A DNA stretch of 64,000 nucleotides from NCBI GenBank assembly GCA_965200115.1, contig OZ241336.1, positions 1,550,001 through 1,614,000 on the forward strand. Reading direction: 5' to 3'. This stretch comes from JAPOUP01 sp026708635. GTDB taxonomy: Bacteria > Pseudomonadota > Alphaproteobacteria > Rhodobacterales > Rhodobacteraceae. Each line of letters starts with the position of its first letter. The stretch's first letter is position 1. Position numbers and translations under genes: made by a program. The notes below the pieces were generated by a model. It saw nothing but the letters and a program-made list of their open reading frames with translations, was not told where the DNA came from and made no database searches. This document shows positions 18,196 through 26,691 of this stretch, one piece after another.

Positions 18196-19523
18196 TTAGG
18201 GGATAGGAGTAAGCGCCCCAGCGTTATGGGCACCAAACGCGCCATGCACTAGACCACCGTGTTGGATTACTGCCCCTCCGGTTCCTGTGCGATATGGCCT
18301 GTGCGCGTCAAACCCGCCCGCGATGCCGCTGGGCTGTCCCTGGATCGCAGTCGTTCCGTAGAATTCGGCTTTCCACGATCCGCCGCCATCGGTGCTGCCT
18401 GCAATGTCAGCCGATCCATTACCAACCCTGTCCGTGAACACGGTTCTCCCGAGATCGATTCTTGCGAGACTTGGCAAACTAGGGTCATCGTCGGTGCCAG
18501 TCACTTCATCATCGATGCCCGTGTATACAGAACCTTCGATGGTTCTCTGTCCAGCTGTGAAGTCGGCGCTCAGTTTCACGGTTCCGTCCCACTCTTCCCA
18601 AGTGTCCGTAGCCCCTATGTTACCGGTACCGCTGCTTTTGTAGTGACCAATCGCGTGACCGGTGTATCTAGCTGAACCGGTGCTGAAGCGCAGTCTCTCG
18701 ACGTAGGGGATGCTTCCCGCCCACATCGGTTCGGCTTCCGGGCCGGATTCCGGGTTGTCAAGACCAGAACGCGCGAACGTTTGCCAAGTCCCGTAAACGA
18801 GATAGTCATCGGCGCGTTTTGGATCAGCGGCGCTTGTGCCAGTCCGTCCCCGAGTATGGGCTAACCTTACTTTTGTGTCTTGGCCTTGGGTTACGTCAAT
18901 TCTGGCCTCAAGAACTGTTTGGGTTCCACCCGTAGCGGCATTCGTGGCAGTCAAGAAATCCCCACTTACCGTAGAAGGTGTCCATGCGGCAGGCACATTC
19001 GTCAAATTCGCGTCATCGTCGACTGGATGCCGTACGTTGCCCCTTATAAGCTCTACCGTCCTATCGGGTTTCACCGCGTTGATAAGCGCGTCGGCGGACA
19101 GCCATCCCAACCCGGTTTCCCCGTGGTCCATGGCGGTCGCCGTGTTCTCTACGGTTGCCGCCTCTTCCGGCGCTGGAACCGGGCCAGCTTTCGCGCCGTT
19201 GTTCGCGAAGATTTTGCCCTCCCTGATCTCATAGTTACAGGCGACCGCTCCATCGCAGGTGACGCGAACGTTGCCGAAATCCGGTACTTGCCAGCGGGTA
19301 TCGCCCCCTCGCGAGCGGTGGCGGTCGTTACCTCGAAGTCCGCGTCAGCGGGAAGGGCCAGGGCTGACAGTGTCCCGCTTGAAGCGGGCATCCTGTCGCC
19401 TTCCTCGCCGCCGTCGTTTCCGCCGGGTCCGGCCGCCGTGGTCGAGCTCCCCCCGCCGCATCCGGCCAGGGCGAGCGCGCCCGCCAGCGTGACGGCGGGC
19501 ATCAATAGTTTCGAAATTCTCAT
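18196..19523 (-). pseudogene. Second frameshifted surface lipoprotein, paralogue of the downstream gene
   Basis: ATG 19523 starts a lipoprotein signal (MPAVTLAGALALAGCG), nearly identical in style to the gene at 18037. The frame breaks at a run of five Gs (plus-strand Cs 19304-19308). Adding one G would join TATAREG to GDTRWQVPDFGNVRVTCDGA and onward through NYEIREGKIF to the 311-residue frame that starts internally at 19131. The remaining sequence is beta-rich, with SWKAEFYGTTAIQG and VHGAFGAHNAG at the end, the same barrel-end motif. It probably was a surface lipoprotein; the tract is short for phase variation. Confidence 0.62.
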
Positions 19524-19548
19524 GTCAGTTTTCCTTTTCTGTATGCGG

Positions 19549-20748
19549 TCAGAACGCGAACTTCAGGCCGAGCGACCATGAGTTCGTGTCGCTTGAGCTG
19601 TCGTGTCCGCCCTGGCCGGAGCCGGAGGCGGTCGCGTTGCCCTGATACGTCCAGTCGTGCTCCGTCTCGTGGCTTCCGACGCCGAACTGGAGCTCCGCGC
19701 CGCCGCCCAGGGCATAGGCCGCGCTGAAGCCGACGCCGCTGGTGGTGGTCTCAAGCGCGGAACTTCCGGCGGTCGCCGAATTCAGCATGTCGTCATGCGA
19801 ATGTTCGGTGACCTTCGTGCCGACGTTCACGCCAAGGGAGATCGCGCCCACCGTGTAGCCGAGGCCCAGCCCCATGTGCATGGCCTCCACGTCCGCGGTC
19901 TCCGTGACGACCCCGTTGGCGACGGTATCGCCGTCGGCCTCCATGAGGCCCGCGTCGGCGATCACCCTGATCCCGTCGGCGCCGTTTCCGAAGTCGAGCG
20001 AGACGCTGCCGCCGACCGCCGTGGCGTCAACCTCGCCGCTCCAGTGGGGGGTATCGCCCGTGTGCATGGCGAACGAGTGCGCTTTGCTTCCCATCTGGAC
20101 GCCGAGGCCGAGGCCCAGCGTTCCGACGCCCATCGGCATCGAGTACTTGCCGCCGACGCCGAGGATCGGATCGTAGGTCCTGGTTCCCGGCGCCCCGTCC
20201 GCGTCGTCGTCTATCTCGACGGAGGCGGCCATGCTGAAGCCGGAGCCTATGCTACGGTTCCACTGGAGGATCTGGTTGTCGTGGGTGGCGTCCAGCCCGT
20301 CGTTGCCGCTGGAGCCGCCGTGCTCGTGGTTGTCGCGTATGGACCCCGGTCCCGCGCCCCTGGCGTCGGAGACGGCCCAGGCGATCGCGCCGGCCGTGTC
20401 GCCCATCGTCAGGGTGCCGAAGCCCGCCGGCTGGCTGATGGAGACCGTCACGCCGCCGTCCTCGTCGTCGTTGGCGGTCGCGTGGTCCTTCGCGCCGTCG
20501 TCCTCGTTGCGCACCTCGTCAAGGTCAACGTCCGCGCTCCACGTGACCCCGGCGTCGGTCACGCCGGTGGCCTTGAACGTCACGTCGATGTCGGTGTGGA
20601 ACCGCGCCTCGTCGTCCTTGGACCCGGCGACGCCCATCTCGGCGAAGCCGCTCAGGGCGAGCGACGGACCGTCCATCATCATGTCCTGGGCGACCGCCGT
20701 TCCCGCGCCCATGCAGAGCGCCGTGGTCGCCATCAGTAGTCTTTTCAT
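19549..20748 (-). CDS. Outer membrane porin
   Basis: A 399-residue porin with signal peptide MKRLLMATTALCMGAGTAVAQ, start at ATG 20748 (an upstream TTG-type extension is unlikely). Mature sequence is acidic, Gly-rich and made of amphipathic beta-strands; it ends SLGLKFAF with the terminal phenylalanine needed for Bam-mediated assembly. Motifs such as VSDARGAGPGS and GKYSMPMGVGTLGLGLG fit alphaproteobacterial general porins. It sits just downstream of no other minus-strand gene, so it should have its own promoter within the upstream 150 bases, close to an array of TTGCxA motifs. Substrate unknown. Confidence 0.82.
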   Translation of the reverse strand: MKRLLMATTALCMGAGTAVAQDMMMDGPSLALSGFAEMGVAGSKDDEARFHTDIDVTFKATGVTDAGVTWSADVDLDEVRNEDDGAKDHATANDDEDGGVTVSISQPAGFGTLTMGDTAGAIAWAVSDARGAGPGSIRDNHEHGGSSGNDGLDATHDNQILQWNRSIGSGFSMAASVEIDDDADGAPGTRTYDPILGVGGKYSMPMGVGTLGLGLGVQMGSKAHSFAMHTGDTPHWSGEVDATAVGGSVSLDFGNGADGIRVIADAGLMEADGDTVANGVVTETADVEAMHMGLGLGYTVGAISLGVNVGTKVTEHSHDDMLNSATAGSSALETTTSGVGFSAAYALGGGAELQFGVGSHETEHDWTYQGNATASGSGQGGHDSSSDTNSWSLGLKFAF

Positions 20749-20844
20749 GGCTTTTTCTCCATTTGGTTTCGCGGGACTCAATGGCCCCGCAGGACCCGAA
20801 TCTAGACGGAGGGATATACCATGGAAGGTACTGGAATTATTTTT

Positions 20845-20995
20845 TTCTCAACATGTAGTTGTTTTGCAACATATGCACTTTTGGCAACAGATCGTGAAAA
20901 TTTTGCAACCAAACGTTAACTCTTGGCAACCAAACGTTAACTCTTGGCAACCAAACGTTAACTCTTGGCAACCAAACGCGAACTTATGGCAACGT
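20845..20995. repeat. Array of 21-bp and 18-bp spaced GCAAC repeats upstream of the porin
   Basis: GCAAC occurs at 20866, 20884, 20905, 20926, 20947, 20968 and 20989, so the spacing is 18 and then five times 21. Three central units are identical over 20 bases (TTGGCAACCAAACGTTAACT). In one plus-strand frame the units encode LATKR-stop-L; the outer units keep a Glu codon instead of TAA, so this may be a relic of a heptad coiled-coil gene. On the minus strand it is a TTGC(C/A)A array 120-250 bases ahead of the porin start. Confidence 0.85.
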
Positions 20996-21230
20996 TTTCC
21001 GACGTTCGCGAAAACGGGGCTTTACATCCCAATGCGCTTTCCCCTAATGTCGCCCGCGAGAATATCGAAGCGACCCGCTCTGTCGGGCCGCCCGCTGAAT
21101 AGAACAGCCTTTAGACCTGGCAAGGGAGTCATGACCCATGCCCGGCGAACAGGCGGGAAATCCATGCTTACGCTTTGGTATTCTCAACGGCCCGGCACCC
21201 GCCGGGCTGAACTGGAGCGGGGTAACGAGG

Positions 21231-21656
21231 ATGGCTCGAAGCAAGGAACTGAACCTGACGGCCCAGGGGCTGTGGAAATGGATCGCCCAGGAGCGGAGGA
21301 AACGGGGGATTGGCCGATCCGAGTTCGCCCGCAGGCTGGGGATACGCCGCGAGACGCTCTACAAGATCGAGGAGGTCCGGAAGGGCGCTTCAAACGCCTC
21401 CACGCTACTGGACGCCCTGGAGGAGCTCGGCGCCCTCGGGGCCATCGCCGAGCTGGACGGCCTGGAATGGCAAGGGGCGGTACTGATGTCGCTGTCGAAG
21501 GATGAGGCGGAGAGGTACGACGCCATAGCGGAGAACGGCGGCATCACCCGGGGAGAGGCGATCCGGCAGCTCGCCGCCGAGGGGCTGCTCGCCAGACGGC
21601 GGGCGGACCGCCCGAATGGTAAGGCCGCCTCCGGAGACGGGCCGATGGATCGCTGA
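21231..21656 (+). CDS. XRE-type helix-turn-helix protein, copy 1
   Basis: A 141-residue putative regulator. Start ATG 21231 (MARSKELNLTAQGLWKWI) is chosen because the paralogue at 21745 aligns from this point. The helix-turn-helix is RGIGRSEFARRLGIRRETLY near residue 24, followed by a helical linker and a C-terminal segment MSLSKDEAERYDAIAENGGI that resembles ribbon-helix-helix-like or phage regulator tails. It is followed by a second copy in tandem. Targets are unknown; the repeat array and porin lie divergently upstream. Confidence 0.7.
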   Translation: MARSKELNLTAQGLWKWIAQERRKRGIGRSEFARRLGIRRETLYKIEEVRKGASNASTLLDALEELGALGAIAELDGLEWQGAVLMSLSKDEAERYDAIAENGGITRGEAIRQLAAEGLLARRRADRPNGKAASGDGPMDR

Positions 21657-21744
21657 CGGGGCCGTTCGCGGCGGAGGGCCGGTCACAGCCCGTCACAGCC
21701 GACCCCCGGTTGTCCACCTCACCCGCTGTCCGTATAAGGGACGA

Positions 21745-22146
21745 ATGACCGGAAAGCCCAAAAGAAGCCATCGCGTCCGGTGGCTGTGGAAATGGATCTC
21801 CCACGAGCGCAGGAGGCGCGGCATCGGACGATCCGAGTTCGCCCGGCGGATCGGGATCGGCGAGGAAACCCTGCGCGGGATCGAGAGCCGCGAGGACGGC
21901 TCCGGCGCACCGGCCCTGATGGACGCGCTCGCGGAACTCGGGGCGGACGCGGCGGTGGCGGAGATTCCCGGCATGGACACGCACGGGGCGGCCCTGTCCC
22001 TCACGGAACGCGAACGCGGGCGGTATGACGCTATCGCGGAACGGGACGGGATCACGCGCGCCCAAGCGATCCGCCGGCTCGCGGCGGAGGGGCTGTCGGC
22101 CAGGGTCGCAGCCGACGGGGTGAACGAGAAGTCGGGGCTGGAATAG
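21745..22146 (+). CDS. XRE-type helix-turn-helix protein, copy 2
   Basis: A 133-residue paralogue of the preceding gene. It shares WLWKWISHERRRRGIGRSEF, ARRIGIGEETLRGIE and the tail LTERERGRYDAIAERDGIT. ATG 21745 has AAGGGA four bases upstream. The two genes are about 90 bases apart and clearly arose by tandem duplication followed by divergence. A third tail-like fragment begins at 22152. Likely a DNA-binding regulator; function unknown. Confidence 0.7.
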   Translation: MTGKPKRSHRVRWLWKWISHERRRRGIGRSEFARRIGIGEETLRGIESREDGSGAPALMDALAELGADAAVAEIPGMDTHGAALSLTERERGRYDAIAERDGITRAQAIRRLAAEGLSARVAADGVNEKSGLE

Positions 22147-22151
22147 CGTCG

Positions 22152-22487
22152 ATGTCCCTGTCGAAGCGCGGGGCCGGGAAGCATGACGCCATAGGGGTCC
22201 GGCCCGTGTCCGAGGGGGAACGCCCGGTTATGACGGTGGACCGCGAGCGGCCGGACCGGTTCGGGAAGCTGGCGACCATACCGCGCGGGAGCGTTGCGCC
22301 CTCGTCCCCGATACGGATGGGGATGGAGATGGAGATGGAGATGCCTGAAACGCTACGGAAATCGGGACCGGGAAACAAGGTTTGTTTCGGGATCGGCGTC
22401 TGGTTTGACGCGAAACAGAACTGCATCAGGATACAGTCGGATGAGGCTGGCTTCATAACCACCGTCCGCGCCGATGCGGAGGATTGA
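22152..22487 (+). CDS. Hypothetical protein fused to a third HTH-tail remnant
   Basis: The 111-codon frame begins MSLSKRGAGKHDAI, matching the MSLSKDEAERYDAI tail of the HTH copies, so its first part looks like a truncated third copy. The last 48 residues (from ATG 22341) contain NKVCFGIGVWFDAKQNCIRI, SDEAGFITTV, a compact beta-rich unit seen as the start of short conserved hypothetical proteins. A GGAGAT hexamer repeats just before 22341, giving several possible starts. The real gene may be only 22341-22487. Confidence 0.4.
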   Translation: MSLSKRGAGKHDAIGVRPVSEGERPVMTVDRERPDRFGKLATIPRGSVAPSSPIRMGMEMEMEMPETLRKSGPGNKVCFGIGVWFDAKQNCIRIQSDEAGFITTVRADAED

Positions 22488-22607
22488 GGTCTGATCACGG
22501 CATTTTGGCGGGGCGCGTTTCAGTGATCGCCGTATTTTAAATTCTCGTTGTGGACGGCTGCGCGGTCCTGTTGAATTGTGGCTACTCACGTTTCCGGGGA
22601 TCGCCCG

Positions 22608-23006
22608 ATGGCAAATGACGAACACGTCAAATGGCTCCTTGAAGGCGCCGAAAAATGGAACGCGCGGCGGGATAGGCTGGAATTCACGCCGGATTTCGAA
22701 GGCAGGGACATCTAAGCGTCGTTTCAGGAAGCGGGCAAGCTGGACGGAGAGGGCCGCATTCCCCTTTCCGGCATGAACCTGATGCGGGCGGATTTCCGCA
22801 GGTCGCGACTCAGCGACCCATCCGGCAGATTCGGGGCGGACCTGCGCAACTCGAATATGTTGTTTGCCGATCTGGACGATGCCTGGATGGCAAGGGCGTT
22901 TCTTGAAGGCGCGTGTCTTGACAGCGCCACATTCCGCCGCGCCCATGTTTCCGATTCAGTTTTTCGACAGATGGATATATCGTCCGGCCGTTTGCCTGGG
23001 CCGTGA
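22608..23006 (+). pseudogene. Pentapeptide-repeat protein gene with in-frame TAA
   Basis: From ATG 22608 the frame reads MANDEHVKWLLEGAEKWN, the standard N-terminus of a pentapeptide-repeat family, then stops at TAA 22713-22715. The same frame continues SFQEAGKLDGEGRIPLSGMN and A(D/N)LxxS-type pentapeptides (LMRADFRRSRLSD, LRNSNMLFADLDD). A Tyr codon changed to TAA would explain the break. It ends after few repeats, so the 3' end may be shortened too. Pentapeptide proteins form a right-handed beta-helix; role unknown. Confidence 0.65.
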
Positions 23007-23474
23007 AGTCTCGGCGAACGGTGGGATTGTGGGTGGTCGAGCTTGGTCTGATCCCAGGGTCCGGTGCGGATCAGGCCTGCGCATCCAGGACTTTCCCACG
23101 CTATGGTGAGCGTGTCGTCTGGGCGGCCGGATCAGGTATCGGGGTGGCCGGTTTTGGCCGGTTTGCCGCCAGCGGTGACCGTCCGGACGCCGAAACGGCT
23201 TCTTTCGGGCCCGGACGGCGATTCGTTTTCCGGATTCCCGGGCCAGGGTGGCGGTTCGCTGTCAAGAAAAACTAGCGTGGGATGACCCTGCTGCGCATCT
23301 AATCGATCAGGGGGCAGGCGTCACCGTCTCGGGCTGGCTGACAGTCGGTGACTCACGGAAACCTTCGTTTTGCCGTTCGTATCGATCTCCCTGTATCCCA
23401 AGGCCGCGCGATGAAACCGGATTACCCGAACTTGATACTTGCGCGAACCGCACGATCATGCCGAGAATGCCACC
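23007..23474. other. Intergenic, likely upstream region of the sugar operon
   Basis: About 470 bases with no family-like frame on either strand. It should contain the promoter of the operon that starts at 23475. I could not pick out a confident -35/-10 pair or operator. Confidence 0.45.
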
Positions 23475-24650
23475 ATGACTGGATTCAGCCGAATCGGTGC
23501 CGCCGTCATAGGTACGGGCTTTATTGGAACGGTCCATGTCTGGGCGCTTCGTCGGCTCGGAGTGCGGGTCGTGGGCGTTCTAGGATCCTCCCCGGAGCGT
23601 GGGGCGGAGCGCGCGTCGGTCATGGACGTGGGCAAGGCATATCAATCGCTCGATGAACTTCTGTGTGATCCAGCGGTGGACGTCGTCCATGTGGCGTCAC
23701 CCAACCATGTCCATTACCCGCAGGTGAGGGCGGTTCTGGCGGCCGGAAAGCATGTCATCTGCGAAAAACCCCTCGCCATGACGGCCGCGCAGTCAGCGGA
23801 AATGGTCGATCTGGCGGCCGCCAGCGGCAAGGTATGCGCCGTCTGCTACAATATCCGCTTCTATCCTCTCAACCAACATGCGCATGGAATGGTCGCGAGC
23901 GGGGAACTGGGCGATGTCCGGCTCGTAAGCGGCCTGTGCCATCAGGACTGGCTGGCCAGGCCAACCGATTGGAACTGGCGCCTGGAGAGCGAACGAGGCG
24001 GCGAACTTCGCTCGGTAAGCGACATCGGAACCCATTGGGTGGATCTAACCGGCTTCATTACCGGACTCAGGGCGGCATCGGTGTTCGCTGAACTGAAGAC
24101 ATTCATGCCGGAACGGTTCAAGCCCGCTGGACCGCTGGAGACCTTTGCCGCCTCCAGTGGAGACGCCGAACCGAGGAAGATCGACACGGACGACGCGGCC
24201 ATGATCCTGCTGCGCTACCCTAACGGGGCATGCGGGGTGATGTCCACAAGCCAGGTGAGCATTGGCCGAAAGAACGCCATGCAGTGGGACATCGCGGGCG
24301 AGACATCTTCCGCCGCATGGCATTCGGAATCGCCGGACGAGCTTTGGATCGGCCGCCGGGATGCGCCAAACCAGGTGCTGCAGCGGGACTTCGGATTGAT
24401 GAACGCTGCAGGAACCGGTGCGGCCAGCCTGCCGCCCGGCCATGTCGAAGGATTCGCCGATACGTTCTTCGCCCTGTTCCGGCAGGTCTACGGGGATGTA
24501 ATGGTCGGTGGCCGGCGTCCGGAGTCGACCTATGCGGGATTCGCTGACGGCCACTATCAGATGCTGTTCTGTGATGCGGTTCTCTCCAGCGCCTGCGAAG
24601 GACGGTGGGTCGGGATTCCGGATGTCCAGGTCCACGGGAAAAAAGCATGA
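23475..24650 (+). CDS. Gfo/Idh/MocA-family oxidoreductase (first of three)
   Basis: A 391-residue NAD(P)-dependent dehydrogenase for a sugar or polyol. The Rossmann motif AAVIGTGFIGTVHVWAL is near residue 8, the family EKP motif (KHVICEKPLAM) near residue 95, and SDIGTHWVDL near residue 190 carries the catalytic His region. ATG 23475 fits the domain start; an upstream extension to 23439 adds nothing. It is the first gene of a nine-gene operon, and its TGA overlaps the next ATG by four bases. Substrate cannot be read from sequence; inositols, their ketones or amino sugars are typical of the family. Confidence 0.85.
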   Translation: MTGFSRIGAAVIGTGFIGTVHVWALRRLGVRVVGVLGSSPERGAERASVMDVGKAYQSLDELLCDPAVDVVHVASPNHVHYPQVRAVLAAGKHVICEKPLAMTAAQSAEMVDLAAASGKVCAVCYNIRFYPLNQHAHGMVASGELGDVRLVSGLCHQDWLARPTDWNWRLESERGGELRSVSDIGTHWVDLTGFITGLRAASVFAELKTFMPERFKPAGPLETFAASSGDAEPRKIDTDDAAMILLRYPNGACGVMSTSQVSIGRKNAMQWDIAGETSSAAWHSESPDELWIGRRDAPNQVLQRDFGLMNAAGTGAASLPPGHVEGFADTFFALFRQVYGDVMVGGRRPESTYAGFADGHYQMLFCDAVLSSACEGRWVGIPDVQVHGKKA

Positions 24651-25561
24651 AACTCGGCCTTCTGACCGCCCCGTTTCCGGAAACGGGCCTGTTTGACGTC
24701 GCTGGCTGGGCCGCATCGGTCGGGCTGGAAACGCTTGAAATCGCCTGCTGGCCCTCAGGCGGCGGCGAGGTGCGTCGCTATGCCGGAACATGCCATATCG
24801 ATGTTGACGGACTCACCGCGTCACAGGGATCGGAGATAGTGGAGCGTCTTGCGGAAACGGGTATCGAAATTTCCGGTCTCGGTTACTATCCAAATCCCCT
24901 TCACGCCGATGCGGGCCATCGCACCGAGGTGATCGGGCATCTCCGAAAGGTCATCTCCGCGGCGGGAACGCTTGGCGTTGGAGTGGTCAACACCTTTCTG
25001 GGCGGCGACCGTACACTGAGCCTTGATGAGAACTGGGACCGCGCGCGCCGGATATTTCCCGAGGTAATCGGCCATGCGCGCGACACGGGCGTGACGCTGG
25101 CTTTCGAGAACTGCCCGATGATCTTCAGTCGGGACGAATGGCCAGGCGGTCATAACATAGCCTATTCGCCGCGCATCTGGCGACGCATTCTCGAGGAATG
25201 GCGCGAGGGTGTGGGCATGAATTTCGATCCATCGCATCTGGTCTGGCAGATGATCGACCAGGGCCGTTTCATTCGGGAATTCGGGGACCGTATGGTGCAT
25301 GTCCACGCCAAGGACGTTATGATCGACCGCGACGGACTCTACGAAAACGGCGTGATGTCCGTCGGGATCGGCTGGCAGATTCCACGACTTTGCGGTCTGG
25401 GAGATGTTGACTGGAGCGGGTTCTTCTCCGATCTCTATGGGGCGGGATATGACGGGCCCGTCATAATCGAGCACGAGGACCGGCTGTTCGAGGGCGACGA
25501 AATGAAGGTGAAACGCGGGTTCCTGCTGGCCCGTGACGTGCTGTCTCCATTCGTGAAATGA
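24647..25561 (+). CDS. Sugar phosphate isomerase/epimerase-like TIM-barrel protein
   Basis: A 304-residue AP-endonuclease-2-type TIM barrel related to IolE/IolI and xylose-isomerase-like epimerases. Metal-site pieces are visible: LAFENCPM near residue 148, NFDPSHLVWQ near residue 195, VHAKD near residue 222 and VIIEHED near residue 275. Start ATG 24647 overlaps the dehydrogenase stop (ATGA). It probably isomerises or dehydrates the keto product made by the neighbouring dehydrogenases. Its stop overlaps the region just ahead of the binding-protein gene. Confidence 0.82.
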   Translation: MKLGLLTAPFPETGLFDVAGWAASVGLETLEIACWPSGGGEVRRYAGTCHIDVDGLTASQGSEIVERLAETGIEISGLGYYPNPLHADAGHRTEVIGHLRKVISAAGTLGVGVVNTFLGGDRTLSLDENWDRARRIFPEVIGHARDTGVTLAFENCPMIFSRDEWPGGHNIAYSPRIWRRILEEWREGVGMNFDPSHLVWQMIDQGRFIREFGDRMVHVHAKDVMIDRDGLYENGVMSVGIGWQIPRLCGLGDVDWSGFFSDLYGAGYDGPVIIEHEDRLFEGDEMKVKRGFLLARDVLSPFVK

Positions 25562-25608
25562 AACGGAAGCCGGTTCTGGAGGCGGGCAAACCGAAGGAGA
25601 ATTCTGAC

Positions 25609-26628
25609 ATGAGACAACTGACGTTAACCGCGGCCGGGTTCGCTCTGGGACTCGCGTCGGCCACTTTTGCCGAAGGCTATTCGATCGGCGTTTCAAATAC
25701 CGTTCAGGGCAATGGGTGGCGTGAGCAGATGATCTGCGCCATGCGGGCGCAGGCCCGGGTTTCGGGGGAGGTCGAGAAACTGGTCGTCGCGCACAGAAAC
25801 ACGGACGCCGCCGGCCAGATTGAGGACATCCGCAACCTGATCGAGGCCGGTGTCGACGCGATCGTGCTCAATCCGGCCAATCCCGATGCGCTCAATTCCG
25901 CCATTAAGGATGCCATTGACGCCGGTATTGTCGTGGTTGCGGTCGATCAGGGCGTGACCGCGGAGGGTGCTTACATCCTTTCCAACAACCAGTCTGAATA
26001 TGCCTATCTGGGTGCGCGCTGGCTGTTCGAGCGGTTAGGTGGCAAAGGCGATGTCATCTATATGCGGGGTGCCGCCGGAACGTCGGCGGACAATGACCGC
26101 CATGACGGCTTCTCCCGGGCGCTGGCTGAATTTGCGGATATCCAGGTCGTTCACGAGGTCTTCACCGGTTGGCAGCAGGATCAGGGCAAACAGCAGATAT
26201 TTGACTTCATCGCCACGGGGATTCCGTTCGACGGTGTCTGGACGTCAGGTATTGACAACGTGATCGTCGACGCGTTTCTGGAGTCAGGCGCGCCTCTCGT
26301 TCCGATCGTGGGCGCGGATAACGCCGGGTTTGTCGCAATGCTTCAGGACGTGGAGGGCCTGCAGGGCGCGGCGGTGACCAATCCGGGTTCAGTCGGTGGG
26401 GCGGGGATAACGCTCGCGCTAAGGATCCTCGGCGGCGACGTCCCGGAGAGCCGTACGGTTCTTGTTGAGCCTGTCCTGTGGGAGAACACCTCGGAGGATG
26501 GTCGTGAAATGATCGCCGCCGCCCAAAACCCCAGTCTCGATCCCGAATGGCCAGTGTCCGTTTCGGTGCCGGGCTGGACGACATATTCGATGGACGACAT
26601 CATAGCCTGCGAAGGTCCCGGCGGTTGA
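25609..26628 (+). CDS. CUT2-family sugar ABC transporter substrate-binding protein
   Basis: A 339-residue periplasmic binding protein of the RbsB type. ATG 25609 is preceded by GAAGGAGA. The signal peptide runs about MRQLTLTAAGFALGLASATF-AEG. The mature part has SNTVQGNGWREQM, AGVDAIVLNPANPDAL and DQGV, the two-lobe ribose-binding fold with sugar-contacting Asp/Asn residues. It is followed by the ATPase and two permeases, which completes an importer. The ligand is unknown but should be the substrate of the operon's dehydrogenases. Confidence 0.88.
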   Translation: MRQLTLTAAGFALGLASATFAEGYSIGVSNTVQGNGWREQMICAMRAQARVSGEVEKLVVAHRNTDAAGQIEDIRNLIEAGVDAIVLNPANPDALNSAIKDAIDAGIVVVAVDQGVTAEGAYILSNNQSEYAYLGARWLFERLGGKGDVIYMRGAAGTSADNDRHDGFSRALAEFADIQVVHEVFTGWQQDQGKQQIFDFIATGIPFDGVWTSGIDNVIVDAFLESGAPLVPIVGADNAGFVAMLQDVEGLQGAAVTNPGSVGGAGITLALRILGGDVPESRTVLVEPVLWENTSEDGREMIAAAQNPSLDPEWPVSVSVPGWTTYSMDDIIACEGPGG

Positions 26629-26691
26629 GTTGATCCACCGCCTCCCGACGTCCCGTAACGCGGAGGGCGTCCCTGTCGCTCGACGGCTCCG

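Noticed and set aside
19603..20739. 378-codon plus-strand frame opposite the porin
   Set aside because: Composition (Val/Arg/Gly-rich, no motifs) is that of an antisense shadow; the porin frame has a signal peptide and terminal Phe.
20845..20995. CRISPR array
   Set aside because: Units are adjacent 21-base repeats with no spacers and no cas genes nearby.
20231..21505. 424-codon plus-strand frame across the 21-bp array
   Set aside because: It runs antisense to the porin, through the array and then out of frame over the HTH gene; no ribosome binding site or family.
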